Origin: Woeseiaceae bacterium
GTDB lineage: Bacteria > Pseudomonadota > Gammaproteobacteria > Steroidobacterales > Woeseiaceae
Length of the DNA: 45,863 nucleotides
NCBI GenBank assembly: GCA_024640315.1
Contig: JAHEFF010000025.1
Span: 1 to 45,863, forward strand
Direction of reading: 5' to 3'
In this document: piece by piece, positions 36,434 to 44,694 of the stretch
Layout: every line of letters begins with the position of its first letter
Numbering within the stretch: position 1 is the first letter of the stretch
Program-made: the position numbers and the translations under genes
Notes under the pieces: model-generated
Database searches by the model: none
Told to the model about the DNA's origin: nothing
What the model saw: only the letters and a program-made list of their open reading frames with translations

Positions 36434-37797
36434 ACTACCACCTCATCCAGCTTGAGCTCTCGCGCAAGCTTCGCGTAGGCCACTCCGGCCATTTCGCGAT
36501 TTTCGTGCCGGCCGTCGGTTACCCGCCATTCGCCATTCACCATGACACGATCGATCGGCAGCGTGAAACCGGAAAAGACCAGTGCATCCAGCAAGGAACG
36601 CGTCGTGTGACCCGCAAGCATCGGGCTGTCGTCATCCAGTACGACGAGATCGGCGTTAGCGCCCGTCGCCAGCTCGCCATGCCGATGTCCGCAGGCAGCG
36701 GCTCCGCCTGTCACTGCGGACTCAAACAAGCTGCGCCCGGTTTGCGAACGTCGGATTGCCGCGACGTTTCTGCGCTGACCAATCAGGCGTTGGCCATACT
36801 CCAGCCAGCGCAATTCCTCGAACGGGTTGATCGAGACGTGACTGTCCGATCCAATCGCGATGTGCCCACCTGCCTCCATGAACGCCTGCAATGGAAACAA
36901 TCCGTCGCCGAGATTCGCTTCGGTACTCGGACAAAGGCATACGACCGCGCCTGATTTCGCGATCAGCGACAATTCGGATTCATCGATATGTGTGGCGTGA
37001 ACCAGGCACCAACTGCCATCGACGTCGCAATGCTCCATGAGCCACTCGACCGGCCTGGCGCCGAGAATATTGAGGCACTGGTCAACTTCACGCTGTTGTT
37101 CCGCAATATGAATGTGCATCGGCACGCCGTCGCGTTTCGCTACCGCTGCAATCCTGGCCAGTGAGTCCGCCGATACCGCCCGCAAGCTATGCGCGCCAAT
37201 GCCTGTTTGAAATGCGCCACCGGTTTGTTCAGATGCACTTTCGTAGTGATCAATAAAGTCGTCGACCCGCAGTGCAAATCGTTCCTGATCAGCAGTTGGA
37301 AGGGGCTCATCCAGGCCCGCGCGTTCGTATAACACCGGGACGTAGGTCAAGCGGATACCACTGTCTCTCGCCGCCAGAGCGATCGCCTCGAACATTGCTG
37401 CCGATGGACGACTGTCGCCCGGTTCGTTGTGCAGGTAATGAAATTCTGCGACTGAGGTGTACCCGGTCGCGACCATCTCGCTATATACCTGGCGTGCGAT
37501 GACATGCAACGACTCGGCATCGATTTTTCCGGCCAGCGCATACATCTTGCTCCGCCAGCTCCAGAAATTGTCCTTGTGAGCCGGGCTGCGATGTTCCGTG
37601 TGTCCTGCAAGTACCCGCTGGAATGCATGGCTGTGCGCATTGGCCAGCCCCGGGATGACGATGCCAGCGAGGAGGTCGCCGCTCTTCGCGTCGGCATCGG
37701 ACGTGATTGACGCGATGTGGCCAGCGTCAGTCTCAATGCGGACATTCCGGGCCCAGCCCGCTGCTGTCAGTGCCTGTCTGGCGAATATGTCGGTCAT
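36430..37797 (-). CDS. hutF: Formimidoylglutamate deiminase
   Basis: About 455 residues from ATG 37797 ([19 protein letters not shown]); the longer open frame runs back into hutI and over the promoter. An amidohydrolase fold with metal ligands in [21 protein letters not shown], then [26 protein letters not shown] and [25 protein letters not shown]. It deiminates N-formimino-glutamate to N-formylglutamate, which HutG then cleaves. First gene of the leftward operon. Confidence 0.95.
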   Translation of the reverse strand: MTDIFARQALTAAGWARNVRIETDAGHIASITSDADAKSGDLLAGIVIPGLANAHSHAFQRVLAGHTEHRSPAHKDNFWSWRSKMYALAGKIDAESLHVIARQVYSEMVATGYTSVAEFHYLHNEPGDSRPSAAMFEAIALAARDSGIRLTYVPVLYERAGLDEPLPTADQERFALRVDDFIDHYESASEQTGGAFQTGIGAHSLRAVSADSLARIAAVAKRDGVPMHIHIAEQQREVDQCLNILGARPVEWLMEHCDVDGSWCLVHATHIDESELSLIAKSGAVVCLCPSTEANLGDGLFPLQAFMEAGGHIAIGSDSHVSINPFEELRWLEYGQRLIGQRRNVAAIRRSQTGRSLFESAVTGGAAACGHRHGELATGANADLVVLDDDSPMLAGHTTRSLLDALVFSGFTLPIDRVMVNGEWRVTDGRHENREMAGVAYAKLARELKLDEVVV

Positions 37798-37816
37798 GAT
37801 GGTCGATCCCACAGGT

Positions 37817-37826
37817 TGTATATACA
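37817..37826. promoter_or_regulatory. HutC operator candidate
   Basis: A perfect 10-bp palindrome, TGTATATACA, in the 79-bp hutF-hutI region. It matches the core of the TTGTATATACAA-like sites of HutC in other proteobacteria (from memory). It covers the whole -10 of the proposed hutF promoter and sits 51 bp upstream of hutI, so one repressor dimer could control both directions. Confidence 0.65.
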
Positions 37827-37849
37827 GGCTAGTGCATGCTACGGTCCAA
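37821..37849 (-). promoter_or_regulatory. Putative hutF promoter
   Basis: On the minus strand TTGGAC (37849-37844) is followed after 17 bp by TGTATA (37826-37821). The -35 is good and the -10 is weak. The expected start would leave a leader of roughly 15-20 nt before ATG 37797. The overlap with the palindrome favours repression by blocking RNA polymerase. Confidence 0.4.
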
Positions 37850-37876
37850 TGCAATTCCCCGATTAATGAGGACGCC

Positions 37877-39094
37877 ATGCAGGACTGGGATCTGTTGCTG
37901 ACCGATGCGAGCATCGCGACGATGAGCTCGGGCGGCGCGGCCTACGGCATCATCGAGGACGCAGCCCTCGCGGTCGTCGATGGCCAGATCGCCTGGCTCG
38001 GCGCCATGGCAGATCTGCCGGCGCTGCATGCCAGGGAAACCGTTTCAATAGACGGCCGCTGGCTCACGCCTGCCCTTATCGACTGCCACACCCACCTTGT
38101 GTTCGCCGGCAATCGAGCGGCTGAATTCGAACAGCGGCTCAAAGGCGCCACGTACGAGGAAATATCGCGCAACGGGGGCGGAATCATGGCAACCGTCAGT
38201 GCTACGCGCGCGGCGGATGCCAGTACCCTGGCGGGACAAACTGCGTCACGCCTCCAGCTTCTCATGGCGGAAGGCTGCGCGACCATTGAAATCAAATCCG
38301 GCTACGGACTGGACATGCAGACGGAAATTCGCATGCTCGAAGTGGCGCGACGTGTTGCCGCCAGCTGCGGGATATCCGTCCGCACTACTTTCCTTGGCGC
38401 TCATGCCGTCCCTGTCGAATTCTGCGGAAAAGCGGACGCATACATCGACCTGGTGTGCGAAGAAATGCTGCCTGCCATACACGAGAGTCAGCTCGCAGAT
38501 GCCGTGGATGCATATTGCGAGCCCATCGCGTTCTCAACGGAACAGGTCGGCCGCGTTTTCCAGAAAGCCAGCTCGCTGGGGCTGCCGGTGAAACTCCACG
38601 CGGACCAACTGAGCGACAGCGGCGGCGCTGAACTTGCCGCGAGTTTCAACGCGTTGTCTGCGGACCATCTTGAATACACGCATTTTAACGGCGTCAAAGC
38701 GTTGGCCAAAGCTGGTACCGTGGCTGTCCTGCTCCCGGGGGCATTTCTGACCCTTGGTGAGACAAAGCTTCCGCCAGTGAACCAGCTTCGCGACGAAAGC
38801 GTACCCATTGCGATCGCAACCGACTGCAACCCGGGTACCTCGCCGGTCTGTTCGATAAGAACGACGATGGCGCTGGCCACCAGCCTGTTCAGACTGACTC
38901 CTGAAGAGTGCCTTGCCGGCGTTACCCGCAATGCGGCGCGCGCACTCGGACTCAATGATCGCGGCAGGCTCGAGGTGGGCATGCGCGCTGACATCGCGGC
39001 GTGGGACATCGGGCACCCGCAGGAACTCTCCTACTGGATCGGCACGAACGAACTCACCGACCTCTACGTCGCAGGTCGTCGGCCCGGCCAGTGA
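37877..39094 (+). CDS. hutI: Imidazolonepropionase
   Basis: About 405 residues from ATG 37877, with GAGGA five bases upstream; the frame remains open leftwards but overlaps hutF antisense. It opens imidazolonepropionate to formiminoglutamate. Metal and substrate elements: [24 protein letters not shown] (HxH), [44 protein letters not shown], and [14 protein letters not shown] with the catalytic Asp. It is transcribed away from the rest of the hut genes, giving a divergent rather than single-operon locus. Confidence 0.97.
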   Translation: MQDWDLLLTDASIATMSSGGAAYGIIEDAALAVVDGQIAWLGAMADLPALHARETVSIDGRWLTPALIDCHTHLVFAGNRAAEFEQRLKGATYEEISRNGGGIMATVSATRAADASTLAGQTASRLQLLMAEGCATIEIKSGYGLDMQTEIRMLEVARRVAASCGISVRTTFLGAHAVPVEFCGKADAYIDLVCEEMLPAIHESQLADAVDAYCEPIAFSTEQVGRVFQKASSLGLPVKLHADQLSDSGGAELAASFNALSADHLEYTHFNGVKALAKAGTVAVLLPGAFLTLGETKLPPVNQLRDESVPIAIATDCNPGTSPVCSIRTTMALATSLFRLTPEECLAGVTRNAARALGLNDRGRLEVGMRADIAAWDIGHPQELSYWIGTNELTDLYVAGRRPGQ

Positions 39095-39130
39095 CTAACG
39101 TTGTTGAGCTCGCAATGACATCTGTCAATT

Positions 39131-39358
39131 TTACGTTTCACTGTTCCTGAGAATCGCTTCGACCCCGGCGTAGGTGGATACGCAATACGGCACGAGATAG
39201 GTCAGTGGAATTTTCCATGCGCTGGTGGCATCGAGGCTGCCGCCCAGGATGAGATCGCCCTGGTTAATGGCGGTCAGGACCGTACCAACGATCACGCCGA
39301 CCTTGAGACCACGACCAACGACATCTTTGCGAAATGCCAGCTTCAACCATTCACTCAA
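39131..39358 (-). CDS. NrtS-like small two-helix membrane protein
   Basis: A 75-residue product from a TTG start (MSEWLKLAFRKDVVGRGLKVGVIVG...). Two membrane helices are visible (about residues 17-35 and 48-66), and the segments INQGD.IL and LTYLVPYCVSTYAGVEAI match what I recall of the NrtS nitrate/nitrite transporter family. No nitrate or nitrite assimilation genes are near, so the transport role here is only suggested. It converges on hutI with a 36-bp gap. Confidence 0.75.
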   Translation of the reverse strand: MSEWLKLAFRKDVVGRGLKVGVIVGTVLTAINQGDLILGGSLDATSAWKIPLTYLVPYCVSTYAGVEAILRNSET

Positions 39359-39451
39359 CGTAACAACCCCGTCGTGTTCACTGTGATTCAGCGCTCGAAA
39401 ACACTATTCTGCGCGATCTGCACTGATTCTCAAGCGATAGTCTGAATTACG

Positions 39452-40663
39452 ATGAACGAGGGCCTGGCCACTTCGAAACGGTTCGTTATCGTACTTGGCC
39501 TGCTCACCGGGCTGGTCGCATTCGCGATCGATATCAGTCTGCCGGCAATTCCGTCGATGGTGCTCGCTCTCGGCACCGACATGTCGATGGGACAGCAGGT
39601 GGTCGGGCTTTTCATGGCAGGTATGGCGTTTGGCCAGATTCCATTCGGCCTGATATCCGACAGAACCGGTCGACTGCCGGTTCTTTATGCGGGTATCGGT
39701 CTTTTTACGGTTGCCGGCGTCGTCACCTCGACAGGCAGTAATATTGAGGTCGTACTAATCGCCAGATTCGTCCAGGGTTTCGGATCGTCGGCGGGTCTGG
39801 TGCTTGCACGGGCAATCGTTCGCGATATATCAAGCGGTGCACAAGCGGCGCGACTGATGTCAGTTATGGTCATGGTATTTACCGCGGCCCCGATGCTGGC
39901 GCCCATGTTCGGCTCCTTTCTCGTTCCGATCTGGGGCTGGCGCATGCCGTTCGCCGCAACGGCCATGGCCGGACTAATGGTGCTGTACGGAATCAGGGTC
40001 TCCTTACGCGAAACTCACTTACCCAGCGTACAGCATCATGCCCTGCGCCAGTTCTGGAACAGCCTCAGAGAATTCCTATCGCACCGCCAAAGCATTTTCG
40101 GCGTACTGATCATCATGGTAACGATCATCGGCATCATGTCACTGATCAGCGGGTCGCCAGCGCTGGTAGTCGAGATCAACGGTTTTCCAGTGAAGTATTT
40201 CGGTTTCATATTTGCCTTGACGGGCGTGGCAATTCTCACGGGCTCAGCGATCAATCGACATTTTCTGCACAGATTCGAGGCACTCCACATGATCGGCATT
40301 GGAGCCGCACTGGCCGGAATTGCCGGCGTGCAGCTCCTCGTGATGGCCTGGCTGGGGGAGGCTCATTTCTGGTGGATATGGAGCAATGCCTGCCTGTTCA
40401 TGTGCGCAACGGCGTTTTTATTGCCCAACGCTACGGCACTGGCACTCGACCCGGTGCCGGAAATCGCCGGGGTTGCGTCGTCGATCATGGGAACCATCCA
40501 AAGCCTGGCCGGCGCGGCCAGCGCGATCCTGAGCAGCGCGCTTTATACCGGCACAATCATGAATGTTGCGCTGGTGCTCGGACTTTCCGGAATCGCGTCA
40601 CCGCTGATCTTTCTGCTTCGCAAGCAGATTATAGGCGGCACACGAGTACATCAGGGCAGCTAG
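39452..40663 (+). CDS. MFS multidrug efflux transporter, Bcr/CflA family
   Basis: A 403-residue protein with about twelve transmembrane helices. The first helix VIVLGLLTGLVAFAIDISLPAIPSM carries the Bcr/CflA aspartate-proline pattern, motif A is GQIPFGLISDRTGRLPVLYAG, and a motif-C-like GFGSSAGLVLARAIVRDI follows. The family exports drugs such as bicyclomycin or small metabolites using the proton gradient. It diverges from the NrtS-like gene across 93 bp and shares a CTAG stop with the opposing nitroreductase gene. Confidence 0.92.
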   Translation: MNEGLATSKRFVIVLGLLTGLVAFAIDISLPAIPSMVLALGTDMSMGQQVVGLFMAGMAFGQIPFGLISDRTGRLPVLYAGIGLFTVAGVVTSTGSNIEVVLIARFVQGFGSSAGLVLARAIVRDISSGAQAARLMSVMVMVFTAAPMLAPMFGSFLVPIWGWRMPFAATAMAGLMVLYGIRVSLRETHLPSVQHHALRQFWNSLREFLSHRQSIFGVLIIMVTIIGIMSLISGSPALVVEINGFPVKYFGFIFALTGVAILTGSAINRHFLHRFEALHMIGIGAALAGIAGVQLLVMAWLGEAHFWWIWSNACLFMCATAFLLPNATALALDPVPEIAGVASSIMGTIQSLAGAASAILSSALYTGTIMNVALVLGLSGIASPLIFLLRKQIIGGTRVHQGS

Positions 40664-41247
40664 TCAGTTTCGACAAGGATTTCGGACACATCCCTTCTGG
40701 ATTGCGTCGGCAACGTTTTTGGATATCCGTACCAGATCAGTCCGACAACAAATTCTTCAGCGGAATCGATACCGAGCAGGTCGAACAGACGCTGGTCACG
40801 CGTGATCCTGCCCGTCGTCCACTTGGCGGCAACGCCCGCTTCAGAAAGATAGAGTGTCAGGTTCTGAATAGCACAACAGCAACTGGCGTAGTCTTCCTGT
40901 TGAGTCAATTTTTTTGCGGACTTTTTGCAGGTGACGAGTAACCATCCGGGAATTTCCTTCGCGGACTGTTCCTTGAACGCGGCGAGCTCATCGTCATTCC
41001 TGGTTTCCCGGATCAACGTGCCAATGATCGCAATGCAATCGGCGACCTTTTTTTTGCCCAGCAGGTAGAAGCGCCACGGCTCCGTCAGGTGATGATTGGG
41101 CGCCCAGCGAGCCAGCTCGATCGCATCGAGGATAAGTTCGCGACTGACTTCCCGCTTGAGGAACAATTTGGTGGTACGGCGCGCCCGAATGCGCTCTGCA
41201 ATGACACGAAGGTTTTTCGTTTCGCCATCAGGGACGAACTCGCTCAT
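40660..41247 (-). CDS. Nitroreductase-family flavoprotein (YdjA-like)
   Basis: About 195 residues. ATG 41247 overlaps the thiolase stop as ATGA and is preferred to the longer frame from 41301. The family pattern is IRARRTTKLFLKREVSRELILDAIELARWAPNHHLTEPWRFYLLG (FMN-phosphate and isoalloxazine contacts) with a central CCCAIQNLTLYLSEAGVAAKWTTG and the closing VVGLIWYGYP. These enzymes reduce nitro, quinone or enone substrates with NAD(P)H. Physiological substrate unknown; probably co-expressed with the thiolase. Confidence 0.9.
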   Translation of the reverse strand: MSEFVPDGETKNLRVIAERIRARRTTKLFLKREVSRELILDAIELARWAPNHHLTEPWRFYLLGKKKVADCIAIIGTLIRETRNDDELAAFKEQSAKEIPGWLLVTCKKSAKKLTQQEDYASCCCAIQNLTLYLSEAGVAAKWTTGRITRDQRLFDLLGIDSAEEFVVGLIWYGYPKTLPTQSRRDVSEILVETD

Positions 41248-42449
41248 GCGCGCTTGATGATCATTGCGATGCCCTGACCAACCCCGATACACATGGTGCA
41301 AAGGGCATGTGTGCCACCGCTGCGCTTCAGCTGGTAGGCGGCAGTCGTGACCAGGCGCGCTCCTGACATGCCCAAAGGATGACCCAGTGCAATGGCTCCT
41401 CCGTTAGGATTTACGTGATCAGCATTTTCGTCGATGCCAAGCTCGCGAAGAACGGCAATCCCTTGCGCGGCAAATGCCTCGTTCAGCTCGATAACGTCCA
41501 TCTGGTCCAGGTACAAGTCAGCAACACCCAGCGCTTTTCTCGATGCAGGTACCGGGCCGATGCCCATGATGCGCGGCTCGACACCTGCGGCCGCCCATGC
41601 GACCACGCTGGCGAGTGGCTCCAGATCATATTTCTTGACCGCATCATCCGAGGCAATCAACAGGGCACATGCTCCATCGTTGATGCCAGATGCGTTCCCC
41701 GCTGTGATGGAACCGTCCTGCTTCACGATAGGCCGCAATTTTTGCAGACCTTCAATCGTGGAGCCGGCGCGCGGATGCTCGTCGGTGTCCACAACCAGGG
41801 CATCACCTTTTCGCTGCGGCACTGTCACAGGAACGATCTCATCCCGTAGTCGCCCTTCGGCAATTGCAGCAGCGGCTTTGAGCTGACTGCGCAACGCAAA
41901 CTGGTCCTGATCTTCGCGTGAAACCTTAAAATCCTCGGCAACATTCTCAGCGGTCTCAGCCATTGAATCGACGCCGTACTGCTCCTCAAGCTTCCTGTTC
42001 ACGAAGCGCCAACCAAGCGTTGTGTCATAAATCTCGGCGTTGCGGCTAAACGCAGCCGTCGCTTTAGCCATGACAAAAGGCGCCCGGGACATGGACTCGA
42101 CGCCGCCGGCAATAATGACGTCCGCCTGGCCAACCTGAATGGCATGAGCCGCATTGCCGACCGCGTTCATGCCCGATCCGCAAAGCCGGTTGACAGTGGC
42201 AGCCGGTACACCGGGAGGCAATCCGGCGAGCAGCCCCGACATTCGCGCCACGTTGCGGTTGTCCTCGCCGGCCTGGTTCGCACAGCCGTAGACGAGATCA
42301 TCAATATCTTCCGGATCAAGACCGGCATTTCGCTCGATCAGCGCGCGTATTGGAATAGCGCCCAGATCATCTGTCCTGACAGACGATAGTCCGCCTCCGT
42401 ATCGGCCGATTGGTGTTCGCACCGCGTCGCATATCCAGGCTTTCTGCAA
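41244..42449 (-). CDS. pcaF: Acetyl-CoA acyltransferase, 3-oxoadipyl-CoA thiolase type
   Basis: A 401-residue thiolase. The opening KAWICDAVRTPIGRYGGGLSSVRTDDLGA and GCANQAGEDNRNVARM fit the PcaF/PaaJ subgroup closely. Catalytic residues: Cys90 in NRLCGSGMNAVG, His in NPNGGAIALGHPLGMSGAR, and Cys near 387 in CTMCIGVGQG. TTG at 42449 with GGGAG eight bases upstream is the likely start. PcaF cleaves 3-oxoadipyl-CoA to succinyl-CoA and acetyl-CoA; no other aromatic-degradation gene is in the window, so use in general fatty-acid or dicarboxylate oxidation cannot be excluded. Confidence 0.87.
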   Translation of the reverse strand: MQKAWICDAVRTPIGRYGGGLSSVRTDDLGAIPIRALIERNAGLDPEDIDDLVYGCANQAGEDNRNVARMSGLLAGLPPGVPAATVNRLCGSGMNAVGNAAHAIQVGQADVIIAGGVESMSRAPFVMAKATAAFSRNAEIYDTTLGWRFVNRKLEEQYGVDSMAETAENVAEDFKVSREDQDQFALRSQLKAAAAIAEGRLRDEIVPVTVPQRKGDALVVDTDEHPRAGSTIEGLQKLRPIVKQDGSITAGNASGINDGACALLIASDDAVKKYDLEPLASVVAWAAAGVEPRIMGIGPVPASRKALGVADLYLDQMDVIELNEAFAAQGIAVLRELGIDENADHVNPNGGAIALGHPLGMSGARLVTTAAYQLKRSGGTHALCTMCIGVGQGIAMIIKRA

Positions 42450-42492
42450 AACAAATCTCCCTTCGGGTTTTCAGACTGACGCCGGCGCCCGT

Positions 42493-43788
42493 CTACTCTT
42501 GGTCCAGCGCTTTGTTATAGGTGCGTCCCAGGTACGCACCCGCCATCGCCCAGGCAGCCGCAATAATCGCTGCGATCACGGCAACGCCGCCCAGGCCGAG
42601 CGCAAACGTCTCGCGCAATGCAGTGTGGAACCAGGCCGTGACCATATCTCCACCTCGATAAACAACGATATCAATTACAGGCTTGGCCTTGTAGCGGGTT
42701 TCGTCATCGACCAGTGTAAACAGCATCTCCCTGCCCGGTTTTGTCACAGCATAGTTTCCGGCACGCCTCGCGACCTGCAGGCTAATGAGAATTCCCAGCA
42801 ACGGGACCATAGCAACTAGCAGCCAGCCCCCTACCATCAGTATGGGTATCAGGGACAGCGTCGTTGCCATACCGAATCGCGTCGTCAACCGACTCGTGGC
42901 GAACAATGCCGTCACGATAGCCAGCGCATTCACAACGAGATCGATACGACCGAGGATCAAGGCGCGCTCGGGTCGCTCGTACACCGCCAGCATTTCCCGC
43001 ATCTCCATGTAGACGAACGTACTCATAGTCACGTACATCAGGATGAACACGCCGATGCCGAGCAAATACGGGTTCCTGACAAAAAGCATGAAGCCGGAAA
43101 ATGGGTTCTTGCCGAGACGTTTTGCCTGGCTGAGATCGGCTTTCAGATCAGCATTGCCGAGTTCCGTGACTTTCAGTTTGTTCAGCTCGCCGATAATCGG
43201 CACGGGGATCAGGAGCATTACGGCAGAGATCAACATCAGGTTCATTACGCCGATTCCTTCCGCAAAGAAACCGGGAATCGACGGACCGACGATCGCCCCT
43301 ACACTTGCGCCGCTTGCAATAATGGCGAACAAGCGAGGGGCCTGCTCCTTTGAAAACAGACCAGACATGAAACTCCAGAAGACCGAAACGTGGAAAAGGC
43401 TGAACACGCTAAGCCAGACGTAAAATGCCTTGTCTACGAGTGTCGGGTCCGGCGCCATTCCGGATCCCAGGTAAAAAGCCGCGAATGTCGTAGCGAAGAA
43501 AATGTAAACGCCAGGCACGACTTTGCTGAAGCTGACCCGCGAGATGATGAAGCCGTATAGCGATACCCCGATCACGCTGAAGAAAAAAGTCATCGTCCAC
43601 AGCCAACTGGTCTCTGCGCGCGTCCAGTCACTCGCCATGGCATCCCGAACAGGACGAATGATGAAATATGCTGCCATCAATATGAAAACAAACAGGAACG
43701 ACAGGACAGTCGCCCTGACTTCGTTGGGCTCGACCTTGGCCGCTGCTTTCAGAATTCTCGAGATCGGACCATTGGACTTGTTATTCAC
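42493..43788 (-). CDS. ATP/ADP-translocase-like (NTP/NDP exchange, MFS-related) transporter
   Basis: A 431-residue protein with eleven to twelve membrane helices, from a GTG start. The segment FILMAAYFIIRPVRDAMASDW followed by WLWTMTFFFSVIGVSLYGFIISR, and the later MEMREMLAVYERPERALILGRIDLVVN and LFTLVDDETRYKAKPVIDIVVYRGGDM, resemble the TLC ATP/ADP antiporter superfamily in its bacterial, free-living branch. The KAKP..D motif near the C-terminus is characteristic of that group. Substrate unknown; nucleotide exchange is proven only for parasite and plastid members. Confidence 0.8.
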   Translation of the reverse strand: MNNKSNGPISRILKAAAKVEPNEVRATVLSFLFVFILMAAYFIIRPVRDAMASDWTRAETSWLWTMTFFFSVIGVSLYGFIISRVSFSKVVPGVYIFFATTFAAFYLGSGMAPDPTLVDKAFYVWLSVFSLFHVSVFWSFMSGLFSKEQAPRLFAIIASGASVGAIVGPSIPGFFAEGIGVMNLMLISAVMLLIPVPIIGELNKLKVTELGNADLKADLSQAKRLGKNPFSGFMLFVRNPYLLGIGVFILMYVTMSTFVYMEMREMLAVYERPERALILGRIDLVVNALAIVTALFATSRLTTRFGMATTLSLIPILMVGGWLLVAMVPLLGILISLQVARRAGNYAVTKPGREMLFTLVDDETRYKAKPVIDIVVYRGGDMVTAWFHTALRETFALGLGGVAVIAAIIAAAWAMAGAYLGRTYNKALDQE

Positions 43789-43837
43789 TATTGATCGCCC
43801 CGTCGGTGTAACCGCCTTCCAGAATTGGAGACTGCCA

Positions 43838-43878
43838 CAAAAATGCGCCGCCAGACCAATTATCAGTTCTGGCGGCGC
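43838..43878 (-). terminator. Strong rho-independent terminator after the peroxiredoxin-like gene
   Basis: An 11-bp perfect stem (GCGCCGCCAGA pairing with TCTGGCGGCGC) with a 12-nt loop is followed on the minus strand by ATTTTTG. It lies about 52 nt downstream of the peroxiredoxin-like stop and before the transporter gene on the same strand, so those two genes are separate transcription units. Confidence 0.9.
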
Positions 43879-43929
43879 GAGTTGTCCCGGCTGGGAGTAA
43901 GAGTGCCGGGTATGACTACTTCAGGGAAC

Positions 43930-44607
43930 TCAGTCGGCGACCTTGCTGGCCGCTTTCAGCAAATCTTCAGCCGGAAGACGAATCTTGTAGTCCGGTTCAA
44001 CAAAGGAGTAAGTCACCATGCCGTTCGTGTCGATGACATAGACGGCAGGCACGGGCAAGACGCCGTGATTCTTCATGGAAGAGCCGTCGATATCCTGGCC
44101 CCTCGCTTCCCGTCCCGAGATCGTCGAATCGGCTGCTTTAAACGCAATGCCCAGCGCCCGGGCAGCTTCGATATTGGCATCCGACAGAATCGTGTAACCA
44201 AGGCCGTTGATTTCGTCCCGGGTTTCGCGCTTCAGACTCGCGTAGAGCAACTCGGGTCGATCTCCACTCAGGAAATAGACGTCGATACCCTTGTCCCTCA
44301 GCTCCGGTACCACGTTGCGCAATTCTGACAGGTGCATATTGCAGTACGGACACCAGCCGCCGCGAAACGTGATCAGGATAGCGGGCGCGTCGAGATTTTC
44401 CGGATCAAATACAAATGGCTCGTCGTCGACCGTGCGAACCGTGAAGCGCGGTGCCATTTCGCCGGTTTGCAGCGGCTTAACCTCGCTGGCGCTGGCCGCA
44501 ATGGCCACCAGCTCGGCCGCGAGGACACGGATCGGGTGTGACGCGATAAAAGTGGTGATAAGTAATGCAACAAACGCCGCATAAACGAGCTTTTGCCCAA
44601 TTCTCAT
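43930..44607 (-). CDS. Exported peroxiredoxin-like (AhpC/TSA) thiol protein
   Basis: About 225 residues from ATG 44607, which has GGGAG nine bases upstream. A signal sequence or anchor (MRIGQKLVYAAFVALLITTFIAS) is followed by a thioredoxin fold with the redox motif GGWCPYC (Cys86 and Cys89, CxxC), preceded by GEMAPRFTVRTVDDEPF. The layout ...YFLSGDRPELLYASLKRE and VPAVYVIDTNGMVTYSFV is that of the AhpC/TSA superfamily. A periplasmic peroxide- or thiol-handling role is likely. It has its own strong terminator. Confidence 0.87.
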   Translation of the reverse strand: MRIGQKLVYAAFVALLITTFIASHPIRVLAAELVAIAASASEVKPLQTGEMAPRFTVRTVDDEPFVFDPENLDAPAILITFRGGWCPYCNMHLSELRNVVPELRDKGIDVYFLSGDRPELLYASLKRETRDEINGLGYTILSDANIEAARALGIAFKAADSTISGREARGQDIDGSSMKNHGVLPVPAVYVIDTNGMVTYSFVEPDYKIRLPAEDLLKAASKVAD

Positions 44608-44694
44608 AGTGGATTCTCCCATCCAGATACACAGCTGACCTGTAATAGCAGGAAAATATTACGCCTGCCGGAGTCGCTCGTCAGATTTATGGCG

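Noticed and set aside
37598..37876. N-terminal extension of hutI by 93 codons
   Set aside because: It covers the divergent promoter and the hutF start antisense; ATG 37877 has a good SD and gives the normal length.
43887..43911. Second hairpin (CCCGGC ... GCCGGG) between the peroxiredoxin-like gene and the strong terminator
   Set aside because: Six-bp stem with no T tract after it; the 43838-43878 structure explains termination better.
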